64,000 bases of DNA, taken from positions 176,957 to 240,956 of the forward strand of contig NZ_JARVWW010000010.1 of assembly GCF_029846715.1 (NCBI RefSeq). Reading direction: 5' to 3'. Below, piece by piece: positions 27,820 through 35,506 of this stretch. The position numbers were made by a program, and so were the translations under genes. This DNA is from Bradyrhizobium nivariense. GTDB lineage: Bacteria; Pseudomonadota; Alphaproteobacteria; Rhizobiales; Xanthobacteraceae. The first letter of the stretch is position 1. Each line of letters begins with the position of its first letter. Below the pieces are notes generated by a model. The model saw only the letters and a list, made by a program, of their open reading frames with translations, was not told the DNA's origin and did not search any database.

Positions 27820-28487
27820 GGCACGACCTCCGGATCGGCGCGATATTCCGAAACCAGGAAGCCGAGGGGGTTGATAAGACGGTCGGCGGAGGACATTGGC
27901 GCGCTGGCGTAGGAGAACGTCAGGGTCGAGACCCAATGGGTGATGCGGGTTTCCTCGCCCTTGCGGCTCTCCTTCATGAACCGCACGGATGCGACATTGT
28001 CGGCCAGGAGCGAGATCGCCTTGATGCGTACGGTGGCGACCCCGAAACGGCCTTGAACGACCTGCGGGCTTTCGGGATTGGAGCCGCGGTACCACGCCGC
28101 GAAGCGGGCTTGCTCGCCCGCCCCGGACAGCAAGGAAATGGTTCGAAAGTTGGTTTCCGCCTCCGGATAGCTGTAGCCCTCGCGCGCACGCACATAGCGG
28201 CCGAGAAAATATTTGGTCACGGCCTCATCGTAGCGCGCCGGCGTCGATTTGAGCGCGGAGACCGTATCAACAATGCCGGTGGCATTATCGACCCGGATGA
28301 CGAACGGCTCGACTGTTTTGAGTGGCGCAAGTGCTGCGACCGCACCGACCGAGGCGGCTGCCAATACGCAGGCACCCGCGGCGATCACCCATGCCGTTCG
28401 GCGCGAACGATGGGCCGACAGCAACAGATCCTGTTCCCACCGGCGCGCGTTGTCGAAATAGGTCTTCAGATCATCGTGCCGGACCAT
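27816..28487 (-). CDS. virB8: Type IV secretion assembly protein VirB8
   Basis: A 223-residue inner-membrane nucleation factor. It has a short cytoplasmic N-terminus, one transmembrane helix near residues 30-53 (AWVIAAGACVLAAASVGAV) and the periplasmic NTF2-like VirB8 domain with EPFVIRVDNATGIVD, KYFLGRYVRAREGY and THWVSTLTFSY. The strong AAGGAGG six bases before the ATG at 28487 settles the start. It precedes virB9 with a four-base overlap. Confidence 0.87.
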   Translation of the reverse strand: MVRHDDLKTYFDNARRWEQDLLLSAHRSRRTAWVIAAGACVLAAASVGAVAALAPLKTVEPFVIRVDNATGIVDTVSALKSTPARYDEAVTKYFLGRYVRAREGYSYPEAETNFRTISLLSGAGEQARFAAWYRGSNPESPQVVQGRFGVATVRIKAISLLADNVASVRFMKESRKGEETRITHWVSTLTFSYASAPMSSADRLINPLGFLVSEYRADPEVVP

Positions 28488-28488
28488 C

Positions 28489-28788
28489 TCACGCCTCCTT
28501 GCCGCAGGCGCGGTAAGAGGCTGCAATGTCCAACCGAGAGCTCGAATTGGCGGTATGGCTGGATGGCGCTGACGGCCCGATCTCGCCCTTGCGGATGATG
28601 GGTGCTGGTGCCGACGGCGGAATTGGCGCTTCCGGCGCTGCCAGCGGCGTGCCGTTCTCCCAATCCCAAAGTGAACGATTGAGTGGGCGGCGAGCCAGTC
28701 CATCACAGGACGGCGGCCCCTTTGACCAGTTCGCGCAGCCGCCAAGCTGAACTGCGATTACGCACAAAATGAAAAGTCGATGCCACAT
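28489..28788 (-). CDS. Small lipoprotein, VirB7-like by position
   Basis: A 99-residue protein with a short lipoprotein signal (MWHRLFILCVIAVQLGGC; the lipobox is QLGGC with Cys18) and a Pro/Ser-rich remainder. In VirB operons this position, just before virB8, belongs to VirB7, a lipoprotein that disulfide-bonds VirB9 in some systems. Sequence similarity alone does not prove it. It ends one base before virB8. Nothing like virB1-virB6 precedes it on this strand. Confidence 0.6.
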   Translation of the reverse strand: MWHRLFILCVIAVQLGGCANWSKGPPSCDGLARRPLNRSLWDWENGTPLAAPEAPIPPSAPAPIIRKGEIGPSAPSSHTANSSSRLDIAASYRACGKEA

Positions 28789-29383
28789 CGTTCTGATGCC
28801 CTGCTTTGCGTGCCGTCGCCTGCTGCTGACGACTTCTTGCATTCGCGTTCACGCAGGAGGTTCTGGCTAGCCCGACTCACCGGCGATCGCGCTTAAGTTA
28901 CAGAGCCAAAGCTTGCCGCAATGGTGACCTGTCAGTTTCGGCAGGGTATTCGAGAGTTGTCGGTCTGAGCACAGGCGCTGAGATCGCAAGACAGGCGCAC
29001 CGAGGAAAGGCAGTATGCGGTCTTGAGGTACAATCGAAGTATTATGAAAAGGCGCCAATCAGAGCAAACCTACGAATTTTTATGTCGTTGAAAAAGCTGT
29101 ATAATTTCTACAAAGACCGCCGGCCGAACTATCAAGGGTCGCTCATCCGTGGTCTTGCCCCAAAGTCATAGAAAATTGCCCTACGGGGTCAACTATCGGA
29201 TGGCCTATAGATTTGCTCGCTGGTGTGCGCGCGCGTGCAATCTTAAGGACGCGCGAATATTCGCTGGTCCCGCTCCAGCCGCCGATACCTGAGAGCTGAA
29301 GACCGTATGCAACATGGGGCTGTGACCAAGTGCTGCAAACCGAGTTATCCACTTTGTCCCTGAATGCGGCCCGGGAAACTGAG
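28789..29383. other. Intergenic region with no recognisable gene
   Basis: About 595 bases between the divergent VirB7-like and TPR protein genes. It is AT-richer than the flanks around 29,030-29,120, so promoters for both may lie here. Virb1-virB6 would be expected on the minus strand at this place, but no trace is visible. Short ORFs show no family resemblance. Confidence 0.45.
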
Positions 29384-30304
29384 ATGCGATGGATCGCTCG
29401 AACTGCTGCCATGCACGGTGGGCTTTGGAATTCCGACCCTTGTTACAGGTGGTGGTGGTATGTCTGGCCCACCGCAACGGCCCTCATGGTCGCGGGTTGG
29501 ATCTGCGTCGATAAGCCTATGCGGGAGACGATGCCCGGCATCGCACTGAGCAAACCGTTTGTTACTGGCGCAGCGGTGAGGAATGGCAACGACCCAAATT
29601 GGGCGCAGAATCAACTGAACCGATGCCTTTCTAAGACCCTTGAGGTCTCTCAGTCGGTGACGTCGTGCTCGGCGCTGATCAACACCCCGCAGGTCAGAGG
29701 CCAGCAACTGGCGGCCGCCTTTAGGCAACGTGGATTTCTCCAACGCGAAAAAGATCCTGACCGCGCAATTGCTGACTACGACAACGCCTTGAAAGCTCAG
29801 CCCGACTCCGCTGACGCGCTCACCGGCCGCGCCTGGATTCTTATGACGAGCCGCAACTATGAGGCGGCGCTTCAAGATTTAAGCAGGGCCATCGATTTGT
29901 CGCCTACGATGGCGACGGCGCGCTACTACCGCGGCTACGCCTATCTAAGAATCAAGAAATATCCACAAGCGCTGACCGATTTGAATGAAGCGATCAAGCT
30001 TGATCCAGGTAAAGCCGATTATTATCTGGCGCGCGGCGAAGTTTGGCAGAGTTTGGAGAACTATGAGGCGGCCTTGCATGACTTCGATGAGGCTAGCAAG
30101 CTTGCTCCTAAAGACGTCGGGGGCTTGATTTCAAGTGGTGCAGTGCTTGAAGCGATGGGCAAGCCTCGTGAGGCATTAGCAGCGTTCGAGCGCGCAGTCT
30201 CGTTGGCGCCTAACGACAAGGATGCGGTGTCGGAGCGTGACCGGCTTAGGTCAGAAGCGAGCGGGGCTGACCCGGCTGGAAAGCCGGATAGTCCTTCGAG
30301 GTGA
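29384..30304 (+). CDS. Membrane-anchored TPR protein (paralogue 1)
   Basis: A 306-residue protein with a cytoplasmic N-terminus MRWIARTAAMHGGLW, one transmembrane helix near residues 22-41 (WWYVWPTATALMVAGW) and five or so tetratricopeptide repeats (PDRAIADYDNALKAQPDSADAL, YEAALQDLSRAIDLSPTMATA, YPQALTDLNEAIKLDPGKADY among them). TPR arrays bind partner proteins; the repeats are predicted periplasmic. The start at 29384 is supported by GGGA seven bases upstream and by aligning with the paralogue at 32318. It opens the TPR/AAA+ cassette. No pathway is recognised. Confidence 0.8.
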   Translation: MRWIARTAAMHGGLWNSDPCYRWWWYVWPTATALMVAGWICVDKPMRETMPGIALSKPFVTGAAVRNGNDPNWAQNQLNRCLSKTLEVSQSVTSCSALINTPQVRGQQLAAAFRQRGFLQREKDPDRAIADYDNALKAQPDSADALTGRAWILMTSRNYEAALQDLSRAIDLSPTMATARYYRGYAYLRIKKYPQALTDLNEAIKLDPGKADYYLARGEVWQSLENYEAALHDFDEASKLAPKDVGGLISSGAVLEAMGKPREALAAFERAVSLAPNDKDAVSERDRLRSEASGADPAGKPDSPSR

Positions 30305-30609
30305 GTATGGAGGTCATGCTCCGGTTGCGTTTCCGGCGCGTTGTTTAAGCGGCAGTGCAAGAAGTCGTCGGTTGCTCGTTCATTCGCATCTCTCCGACGT
30401 ACGTTCATCCACCGAAATTCCTGCTTTCATCCGTCGGGCACATTCATTTGGTATTAGGCTCAACTTTTCGTTATAGACACGCCGCCGCGACGGCTGCGGA
30501 ACGGGATAGCTTCATCTAAACGCGCTTCGTGATCAACTTGCAACCATCCGCGACGTAGTCTAAAAGTCGTATCGATTGGTACATTGGACGAGCTTTTGCG
30601 TAATTGACA
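30305..30609. other. Intergenic region without recognisable content
   Basis: About 305 bases between the first TPR gene and the next cassette gene. AT content rises near 30,440-30,600, consistent with a promoter. No gene, RNA or repeat is seen. Confidence 0.35.
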
Positions 30610-31179
30610 ATGCAGAACAGAGGGGACGGAATTCAGCGTCCTGATTTCCGTGATGGCCAAATCGCCCCTGCCCGGTCGAGCGAGAAATCTCTCTTGGTTG
30701 TGGGGTCACTTCTGCTGGGGGCGATAGCCGTTGGAGGTGCCAGCGGATGGTTTTTCTCCTCACAGACCTCGCGCAACGATCCTTCCGTCCCAGTGATTAC
30801 TGAGGTCTCGCCCCAGGATATTCCTGACGCCATCGGCACGCTGACCCCGATGGCGCAACAAACCGCGCAGGCCGACTCTCGCGAATGCCGCTTCCCGATG
30901 GGCTTCATCACCGCCGCTACGCCCGGAAACCCTGCGGGCGGTGACGTGATCTTCCGCACCAGCAAATATCGCTCGCCCCCGTTTCACGTCACCGACCAGC
31001 CGCAACGAATTGCCATCCCGAACCCGCAGCCGGAGACCGGCGGCATCGACCTGCTCTCGGCCGACGGCGAGGCGAAGGGCCTGATGGTCTCGCTCACGCC
31101 AGCCGCGCGAATGGAGCCCGTCAACGGAACCTCGGCCGTCAAGGTGATCTGGCACCGGCGGCCGGCCTGCAAAACATGA
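30610..31179 (+). CDS. Unknown single-pass membrane protein of the TPR/AAA+ cassette
   Basis: A 189-residue protein with one transmembrane helix near residues 28-46 (LLVVGSLLLGAIAVGGASG) and an apparently periplasmic C-terminal domain (ECRFPMGFITAATPGNPAGG, VIFRTSKYRSPPFHV, GGIDLLSADGEAKGLMVSL). Two cysteines (one central, one near the C-terminus in RRPACKT) could form a disulfide. The ATG at 30610 is preferred to the TTG two codons upstream. It ends ten bases before the AAA+ gene, so they are probably co-transcribed. I do not recognise the family. Confidence 0.65.
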   Translation: MQNRGDGIQRPDFRDGQIAPARSSEKSLLVVGSLLLGAIAVGGASGWFFSSQTSRNDPSVPVITEVSPQDIPDAIGTLTPMAQQTAQADSRECRFPMGFITAATPGNPAGGDVIFRTSKYRSPPFHVTDQPQRIAIPNPQPETGGIDLLSADGEAKGLMVSLTPAARMEPVNGTSAVKVIWHRRPACKT

Positions 31180-31189
31180 GTCTTCAAAA

Positions 31190-32314
31190 ATGCAGACCTT
31201 TCTGACGCCGCGTTTCATCCTCACCTTCATCCTGATCGGCGTCGCGTCGGCCGTCATCAGCGCTATGCTGTTCAGTCCGCAGCTCGGCGTTCTGAGCTGG
31301 ATCGGCGGCTTCTTCGCCGCAATGACACCACTGCGATTTCTTGGACTCACCGTGACACTGCTGGCCGCCAGCGGCATCGGCTACACGGCCGCCCGGATCG
31401 GCGCAGATCCGGTTTCCGCGGGCTTGGTCCCCGTCGGCAGCGGCTACACCTATGGTCGCCGGCTCGTCGTCAATCCCACAACCGGCGAAAGCAAGCTGGT
31501 GTCGCGCACAGCGGACGATGCCCTGGACGATCTGGCAGTCATGGTCGGACTCGGCAACGTCAAATCCGAGATCAACAAGCTCCTGGCGAGTCTCGAGGTC
31601 GAACGCCGGCGGCGTGAACAGGGCCTGCCGGTCTTCGCCACCAGCCGGCACATGGTGTTCACCGGCCCGCCGGGCGTCGGCAAGACCGTGGTGGCACGCG
31701 CGATCGGCGACGTCTACCGCTCGCTCGGCGTACTGCGTAAAGGCCATCTCATCGAGGCGGACAGGAGCACACTGGTCGCCTCCTATGTGGGTCAGACAGC
31801 GCCGAAAACGCTCGATGTCTGCCGCACCGCGCTCGACGGCATTCTCTTCATTGACGAGGCCTATAGCCTGGCGGGCGCCGACATGCGAGGCGATTTCGGA
31901 CGGGAGGCGATCGAAGCCCTGCTGAAATATATGGAAGACCATCGCGACCGGCTGGTCGTCATCGTCGCTGGCTATCCCGCGGAAATGCACCGCTTCATCG
32001 GCAGCAATCCTGGACTTGCGAGCCGGTTTACCAAGACGATCGACTTCCCAGCCTACGAATCCCACGAACTCTGCGAGATATTCCGCACTATGGCGACCGA
32101 GCAGCAATATCTGCTGCCGCTCGGCTTCGAAAGAATGCTGTCGCCGTGGATCGAGTCACAGCGTCGCGATCCGCAATGGGGTAATGCACGATCGATGCGG
32201 ACCTTGCTAGAGAAGGCTCGCGAGGCGCATGCACTTCGGACCTCGAGCGATCCCGGCGCCAATCTGGCCGAATTCGAGCTGTCCGATATCGAAGCGGCGA
32301 TCCGGGATCGCTGA
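31190..32314 (+). CDS. Membrane-anchored CbxX/CfxQ-type AAA+ ATPase
   Basis: A 374-residue AAA+ protein. Two transmembrane segments occupy about residues 9-29 and 49-67, unusual for this family. The ATPase domain has Walker A GPPGVGKT (159-166), Walker B GILFIDEAYSL (Asp222, Glu223), a pore-like loop region near SYVGQTAPKT, and an Arg-finger region in NPGLASRFTKTIDFP. The ATPase core resembles CbbX, SpoVK and the AAA+ half of EccA. Such enzymes remodel protein complexes. It is flanked by two TPR membrane proteins, with only three bases to the second. That gives a membrane-bound remodelling machine of unknown substrate. Confidence 0.85.
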   Translation: MQTFLTPRFILTFILIGVASAVISAMLFSPQLGVLSWIGGFFAAMTPLRFLGLTVTLLAASGIGYTAARIGADPVSAGLVPVGSGYTYGRRLVVNPTTGESKLVSRTADDALDDLAVMVGLGNVKSEINKLLASLEVERRRREQGLPVFATSRHMVFTGPPGVGKTVVARAIGDVYRSLGVLRKGHLIEADRSTLVASYVGQTAPKTLDVCRTALDGILFIDEAYSLAGADMRGDFGREAIEALLKYMEDHRDRLVVIVAGYPAEMHRFIGSNPGLASRFTKTIDFPAYESHELCEIFRTMATEQQYLLPLGFERMLSPWIESQRRDPQWGNARSMRTLLEKAREAHALRTSSDPGANLAEFELSDIEAAIRDR

Positions 32315-32317
32315 TCT

Positions 32318-33265
32318 ATGACTTGGGTCTCTCGCATCGCTGCTGTCCATAGCGCGTTCTGGATTGCTGATCGTTGGTATAGGATCTGGTGGATCATCTG
32401 GCCCGCGGCGCTGACCTTGCTGATATCCGGCTGGATCTATTTGGACAAGCCCACCTGGGGCGAGTCGACGGCACTACAAGGCAACTGGGCGAAGCCGATT
32501 GTGCTCGCGACTCCCATACCTACCCGAAATTCGCCGATTCTCGCCAATTGGCCGGAAAAGCTTCACAACGATGTCGCTGCATGTTTCACCCGGGCGCCCG
32601 ACATCAATCCGATCGTCGAAGCATGCTCGCGCCTTATCGACAGCGGAGAGATCGGCAATCCACAACGCTCTTCAGCCTATAATCAGCGCGGATTTCTGCG
32701 GCGCGTGAAAGATCCGGCCCGAGCTCTCGAAGATGTTGAGGCTGCTTTGAAGCTCATGCCTAATGTCCCCTACGCGCTTACTAATCGCGCTTTCATTTAC
32801 ATCGGACAGAGCAAATTCGATGCTGCTCTTCAGGATCTGAACAAGGCGGTCGAGCAGTTTCCACCGATGGCATCAGGCCCCGCGCACCATCTCCGGGGCA
32901 TCGCCTATTTCAAGCTAGGAGACTACCAAAAAGCACAAATCGAGCTAGACGAGGCCCTGCGGGTCGATCCCAATAACCCCGACCCCCTTATGGGCCGCGG
33001 TGAACTGGAACAGGCTCAGAAGAACAATGACGCTGCCCTCCGTGACTTCGACGAATATAGCAGGCGTGTGCCGCGTGACCCGCGGGGTCTTATCGGTCGA
33101 GCGACGGTTTTGGAAACGACCGGCCATCCTCAGGAGGCGCTCGCTGCCCTCGATGGCGCGCTCGCCATCGATCCTTCAAATCTGCGCGCGGCGACACTCC
33201 GAGACCGCATCCGTAAGCAGGGCCTTAGGGTCGATCCCTCAAAGCCAGGCGATACTCTTCGATAA
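32318..33265 (+). CDS. Membrane-anchored TPR protein (paralogue 2)
   Basis: A 315-residue paralogue of the protein at 29384: MTWVSRIAAVHSAFWIADRW aligns with its N-terminus, followed by a transmembrane helix near residues 22-41 (WWIIWPAALTLLISGWIY). TPR units include DPARALEDVEAALKLMPNV, FDAALQDLNKAVEQFPPMA and YQKAQIELDEALRVDPNNP. It starts three bases after the AAA+ stop and is almost certainly coupled to it. The pair of TPR proteins plus the ATPase suggests an envelope complex. Confidence 0.82.
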   Translation: MTWVSRIAAVHSAFWIADRWYRIWWIIWPAALTLLISGWIYLDKPTWGESTALQGNWAKPIVLATPIPTRNSPILANWPEKLHNDVAACFTRAPDINPIVEACSRLIDSGEIGNPQRSSAYNQRGFLRRVKDPARALEDVEAALKLMPNVPYALTNRAFIYIGQSKFDAALQDLNKAVEQFPPMASGPAHHLRGIAYFKLGDYQKAQIELDEALRVDPNNPDPLMGRGELEQAQKNNDAALRDFDEYSRRVPRDPRGLIGRATVLETTGHPQEALAALDGALAIDPSNLRAATLRDRIRKQGLRVDPSKPGDTLR

Positions 33266-33311
33266 GCACCCGTTTGAGACCGTTTTGAACTTCGCTCTTT
33301 GGCTGCGAGTC

Positions 33312-34109
33312 TCACTGATGGACATGGTTCAAGGCCCTATCCTCACGATGGATCGCAACCAGATCCATGCGCAATTCGAATACCTTATAATCGAAGCATT
33401 CGAGAAGAGACTTTAGAGCGCCTTTATCCGATTTGATGAATTCGGCAACCACGATCGGCTTGCACTGGCGTAGGATACTGTCGGCGCCTGTAAGCGCTTC
33501 TTTTTCCATGCCTTCGATATCGATCTTGATTAGATCGACACGCTTCAACCGAAGGGAATCCAAGGTCAGGCAGGACAGCTCCTGAGTTGCGTGCTCCGAA
33601 TAGTCGACAGGCTGGCCGACGAATTCCGTGGTGTCTTTTCGATCGAGTTCCAGGCTACCAAAGCTCGCCGGACGGGTGTGGTCCAGCACCGGCACCCTTA
33701 TTGATCCGCTTTTGTCTCCGACTGCCGCCAGCATCGCGCGCGCGTTAAAGCAGTTGTTCAGGGCTATGTTACCGGCCAATGCGTAGAAGACGCGCTCTTG
33801 GGCCTCAATGGCAATGACCTCGCCCCAGCCCGTCATGGCTCGCGCCCATTCTATGGTATGCACGCCGATATTCGCGCCACAATCGATCGCCACCACTCCA
33901 TCACCGAAATAGCGGCGGCGCAGCTCAAGCATCGAAAGTGCGAGGTTGACTTCGTTGCACGAAAACGACGATGTTTCGAGGAGATCAAAGCCGACACCGA
34001 AACTGCCGCCATCGGGAACCGTTTGATAGTCGAACCGGTTGACGATCATCGGACCATGATCCGATGCCGCCAGAACGAAGGCGATTTTGCGCTGGATCCA
34101 CTTTTTCAC
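33312..34109 (-). CDS. FkbM-family SAM-dependent methyltransferase
   Basis: A 265-residue O-methyltransferase. Motif I is AIDCGANIGVHTIEW, and the FkbM signature LDSLRLKRVDLIKIDIEGMEKEAL is clear. FkbM enzymes often methylate sugar hydroxyls. It is the last gene of the minus-strand adhesin cluster, 33 bases after the heptosyltransferase gene, so methylation of the attached heptose is a reasonable inference. It converges with the TPR gene at 33265. Confidence 0.85.
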   Translation of the reverse strand: MKKWIQRKIAFVLAASDHGPMIVNRFDYQTVPDGGSFGVGFDLLETSSFSCNEVNLALSMLELRRRYFGDGVVAIDCGANIGVHTIEWARAMTGWGEVIAIEAQERVFYALAGNIALNNCFNARAMLAAVGDKSGSIRVPVLDHTRPASFGSLELDRKDTTEFVGQPVDYSEHATQELSCLTLDSLRLKRVDLIKIDIEGMEKEALTGADSILRQCKPIVVAEFIKSDKGALKSLLECFDYKVFELRMDLVAIHREDRALNHVHQ

Positions 34110-34142
34110 ACGCCACTCTCGTCGGACGTCATGCCAGGTACT

Positions 34143-35447
34143 TCAGGAGCGACCGTCGCGCCGAAACGCCGGAATTCGGGCGATTGCGGCCTTTACCTGG
34201 TCAGCCGTGATCAGCCGGGTGCATTCGAATTGCCGGGAGGTATCCTTATGGCGCGGGCACCACAGGAAATCCTTGTGATCGAACCGCACCCGGACATCGT
34301 TCCAGCAAGAGTTGCAGGCGTGGTAGTTGATCACCCGATAAGGCGTATCGAATTCGTTGGTCGGATGCGTGAAACCCGAGATCAGCACCACGGGCACGCC
34401 CGCGGCCCAGGCGAGCCACGACAGGCCGCTCGACAGTCCGATGAAGAAGTCGGCATGTGCCAGCCATCGCGCGCGATCCGCCAGAGGTCGGTCACCGGTC
34501 TGATCTTCGGCGCCGTAGGGGATGTGATTCCAGAGGAGCCCATGCCCGTGTGTCGGCTTCTGGTCGATGCAAATGACGCGATAACCAGCCTCCTTCAGGA
34601 AGGCGACGATCTCGCGCCAACCGTGCGGGTTATTCCAATATTTGCACTGCGTGGTGCTCTGCGCGGCGATGCAGACGTAACGGTCGGCGATCGGCCTGCC
34701 CGCATCCGCCAATGCGAGACTCGGAGGTACCTCCGTTGGATCGACGCCGAGGATATAGCCCGCGGTGCGATGCAGGCCGACATGACGGAAATCGCACGGC
34801 TGCCGCACGCCATCCGTGTCGTCGAAAAACAGGCCCATCGAATAAGTGGCATAGTAGCGGTTCGGTTCGACCTCTTCGTGGGGCACAAAAGTGATGTCCG
34901 GGTAGGCTGGTGCCAGCAGTGGAATCAGCTTTTCGCCGATAGCGCAGGTCAGCTTGCAGGCGTGCTTGTCCTTAAACTTGACCGCGTAAGGAAACCAACC
35001 GAGCGAGTCGCCGAGCGTCCCGACCGGAAACTGCACCATCACATCGCGGTTTTCGGCTGAATAATGGTGCCTCAGGACTTCCTTTCCATCGGCCCAGACC
35101 TCGATGCGCGCGCGCACAAAGTAGCGCTTGGTGCTGTTGATCCGTCCGGCTTTCAGATCCGTCTCGAACAAGATATTCCCTGTATCCAGATCGCTCAGGC
35201 GTACCCGCCAGGGATGTTCGGCTTCAGGGAGAAGGACACGACAGCCATCATTGAAGTCGTACAGAATCCCCACCGGGCCCTGCTGGGTGGGCGTTTCCGC
35301 GGGAACCGGATAGGGACGGGTCGATGGCGCGCTTGCAGGTTGCGACGAAGAGGCCTGCGACTTCTCAGGTTCGGGGACTGCGGTTGGAAGTTCTTCGTCC
35401 GCTTGCAACTGTTTGAGATCGAGTACCAGGTTCACGTCAGGCCTCAC
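34143..35447 (-). CDS. BAHT-type O-heptosyltransferase for strand-loop-strand repeats
   Basis: A 434-residue glycosyltransferase of the bacterial autotransporter heptosyltransferase family (AAH/TibC/BAHT). The N-terminal 60 residues are a Pro/Ser-rich extension. The core has VGILYDFNDGCRVLLP, RYYATYSMGLFFDD and the GT-B site GHGLLWNHIPYGAEDQ with DFFIGLSSGLSWLAWAAG. Four cysteines (378, 381, 397, 409: CNSC ... WCPRH ... FEC) match the iron-finger motif known from TibC. It would transfer ADP-heptose to serines of SLS repeats in the cytoplasm before secretion. It starts with GTG 59 bases after the giant repeat protein, its evident substrate. Confidence 0.88.
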   Translation of the reverse strand: MRPDVNLVLDLKQLQADEELPTAVPEPEKSQASSSQPASAPSTRPYPVPAETPTQQGPVGILYDFNDGCRVLLPEAEHPWRVRLSDLDTGNILFETDLKAGRINSTKRYFVRARIEVWADGKEVLRHHYSAENRDVMVQFPVGTLGDSLGWFPYAVKFKDKHACKLTCAIGEKLIPLLAPAYPDITFVPHEEVEPNRYYATYSMGLFFDDTDGVRQPCDFRHVGLHRTAGYILGVDPTEVPPSLALADAGRPIADRYVCIAAQSTTQCKYWNNPHGWREIVAFLKEAGYRVICIDQKPTHGHGLLWNHIPYGAEDQTGDRPLADRARWLAHADFFIGLSSGLSWLAWAAGVPVVLISGFTHPTNEFDTPYRVINYHACNSCWNDVRVRFDHKDFLWCPRHKDTSRQFECTRLITADQVKAAIARIPAFRRDGRS

Positions 35448-35506
35448 ATACTATGTCGACGTATCGGCGCCGAGGAGATCTCACCTCGGCGCCACTTCGG
35501 TGCTTC

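Noticed and set aside
29080..29130. Promoter-like TTGAAA and TATAAT near 29,090
   Set aside because: The two boxes are only six bases apart, far from the required 16-18, so they cannot form one promoter.
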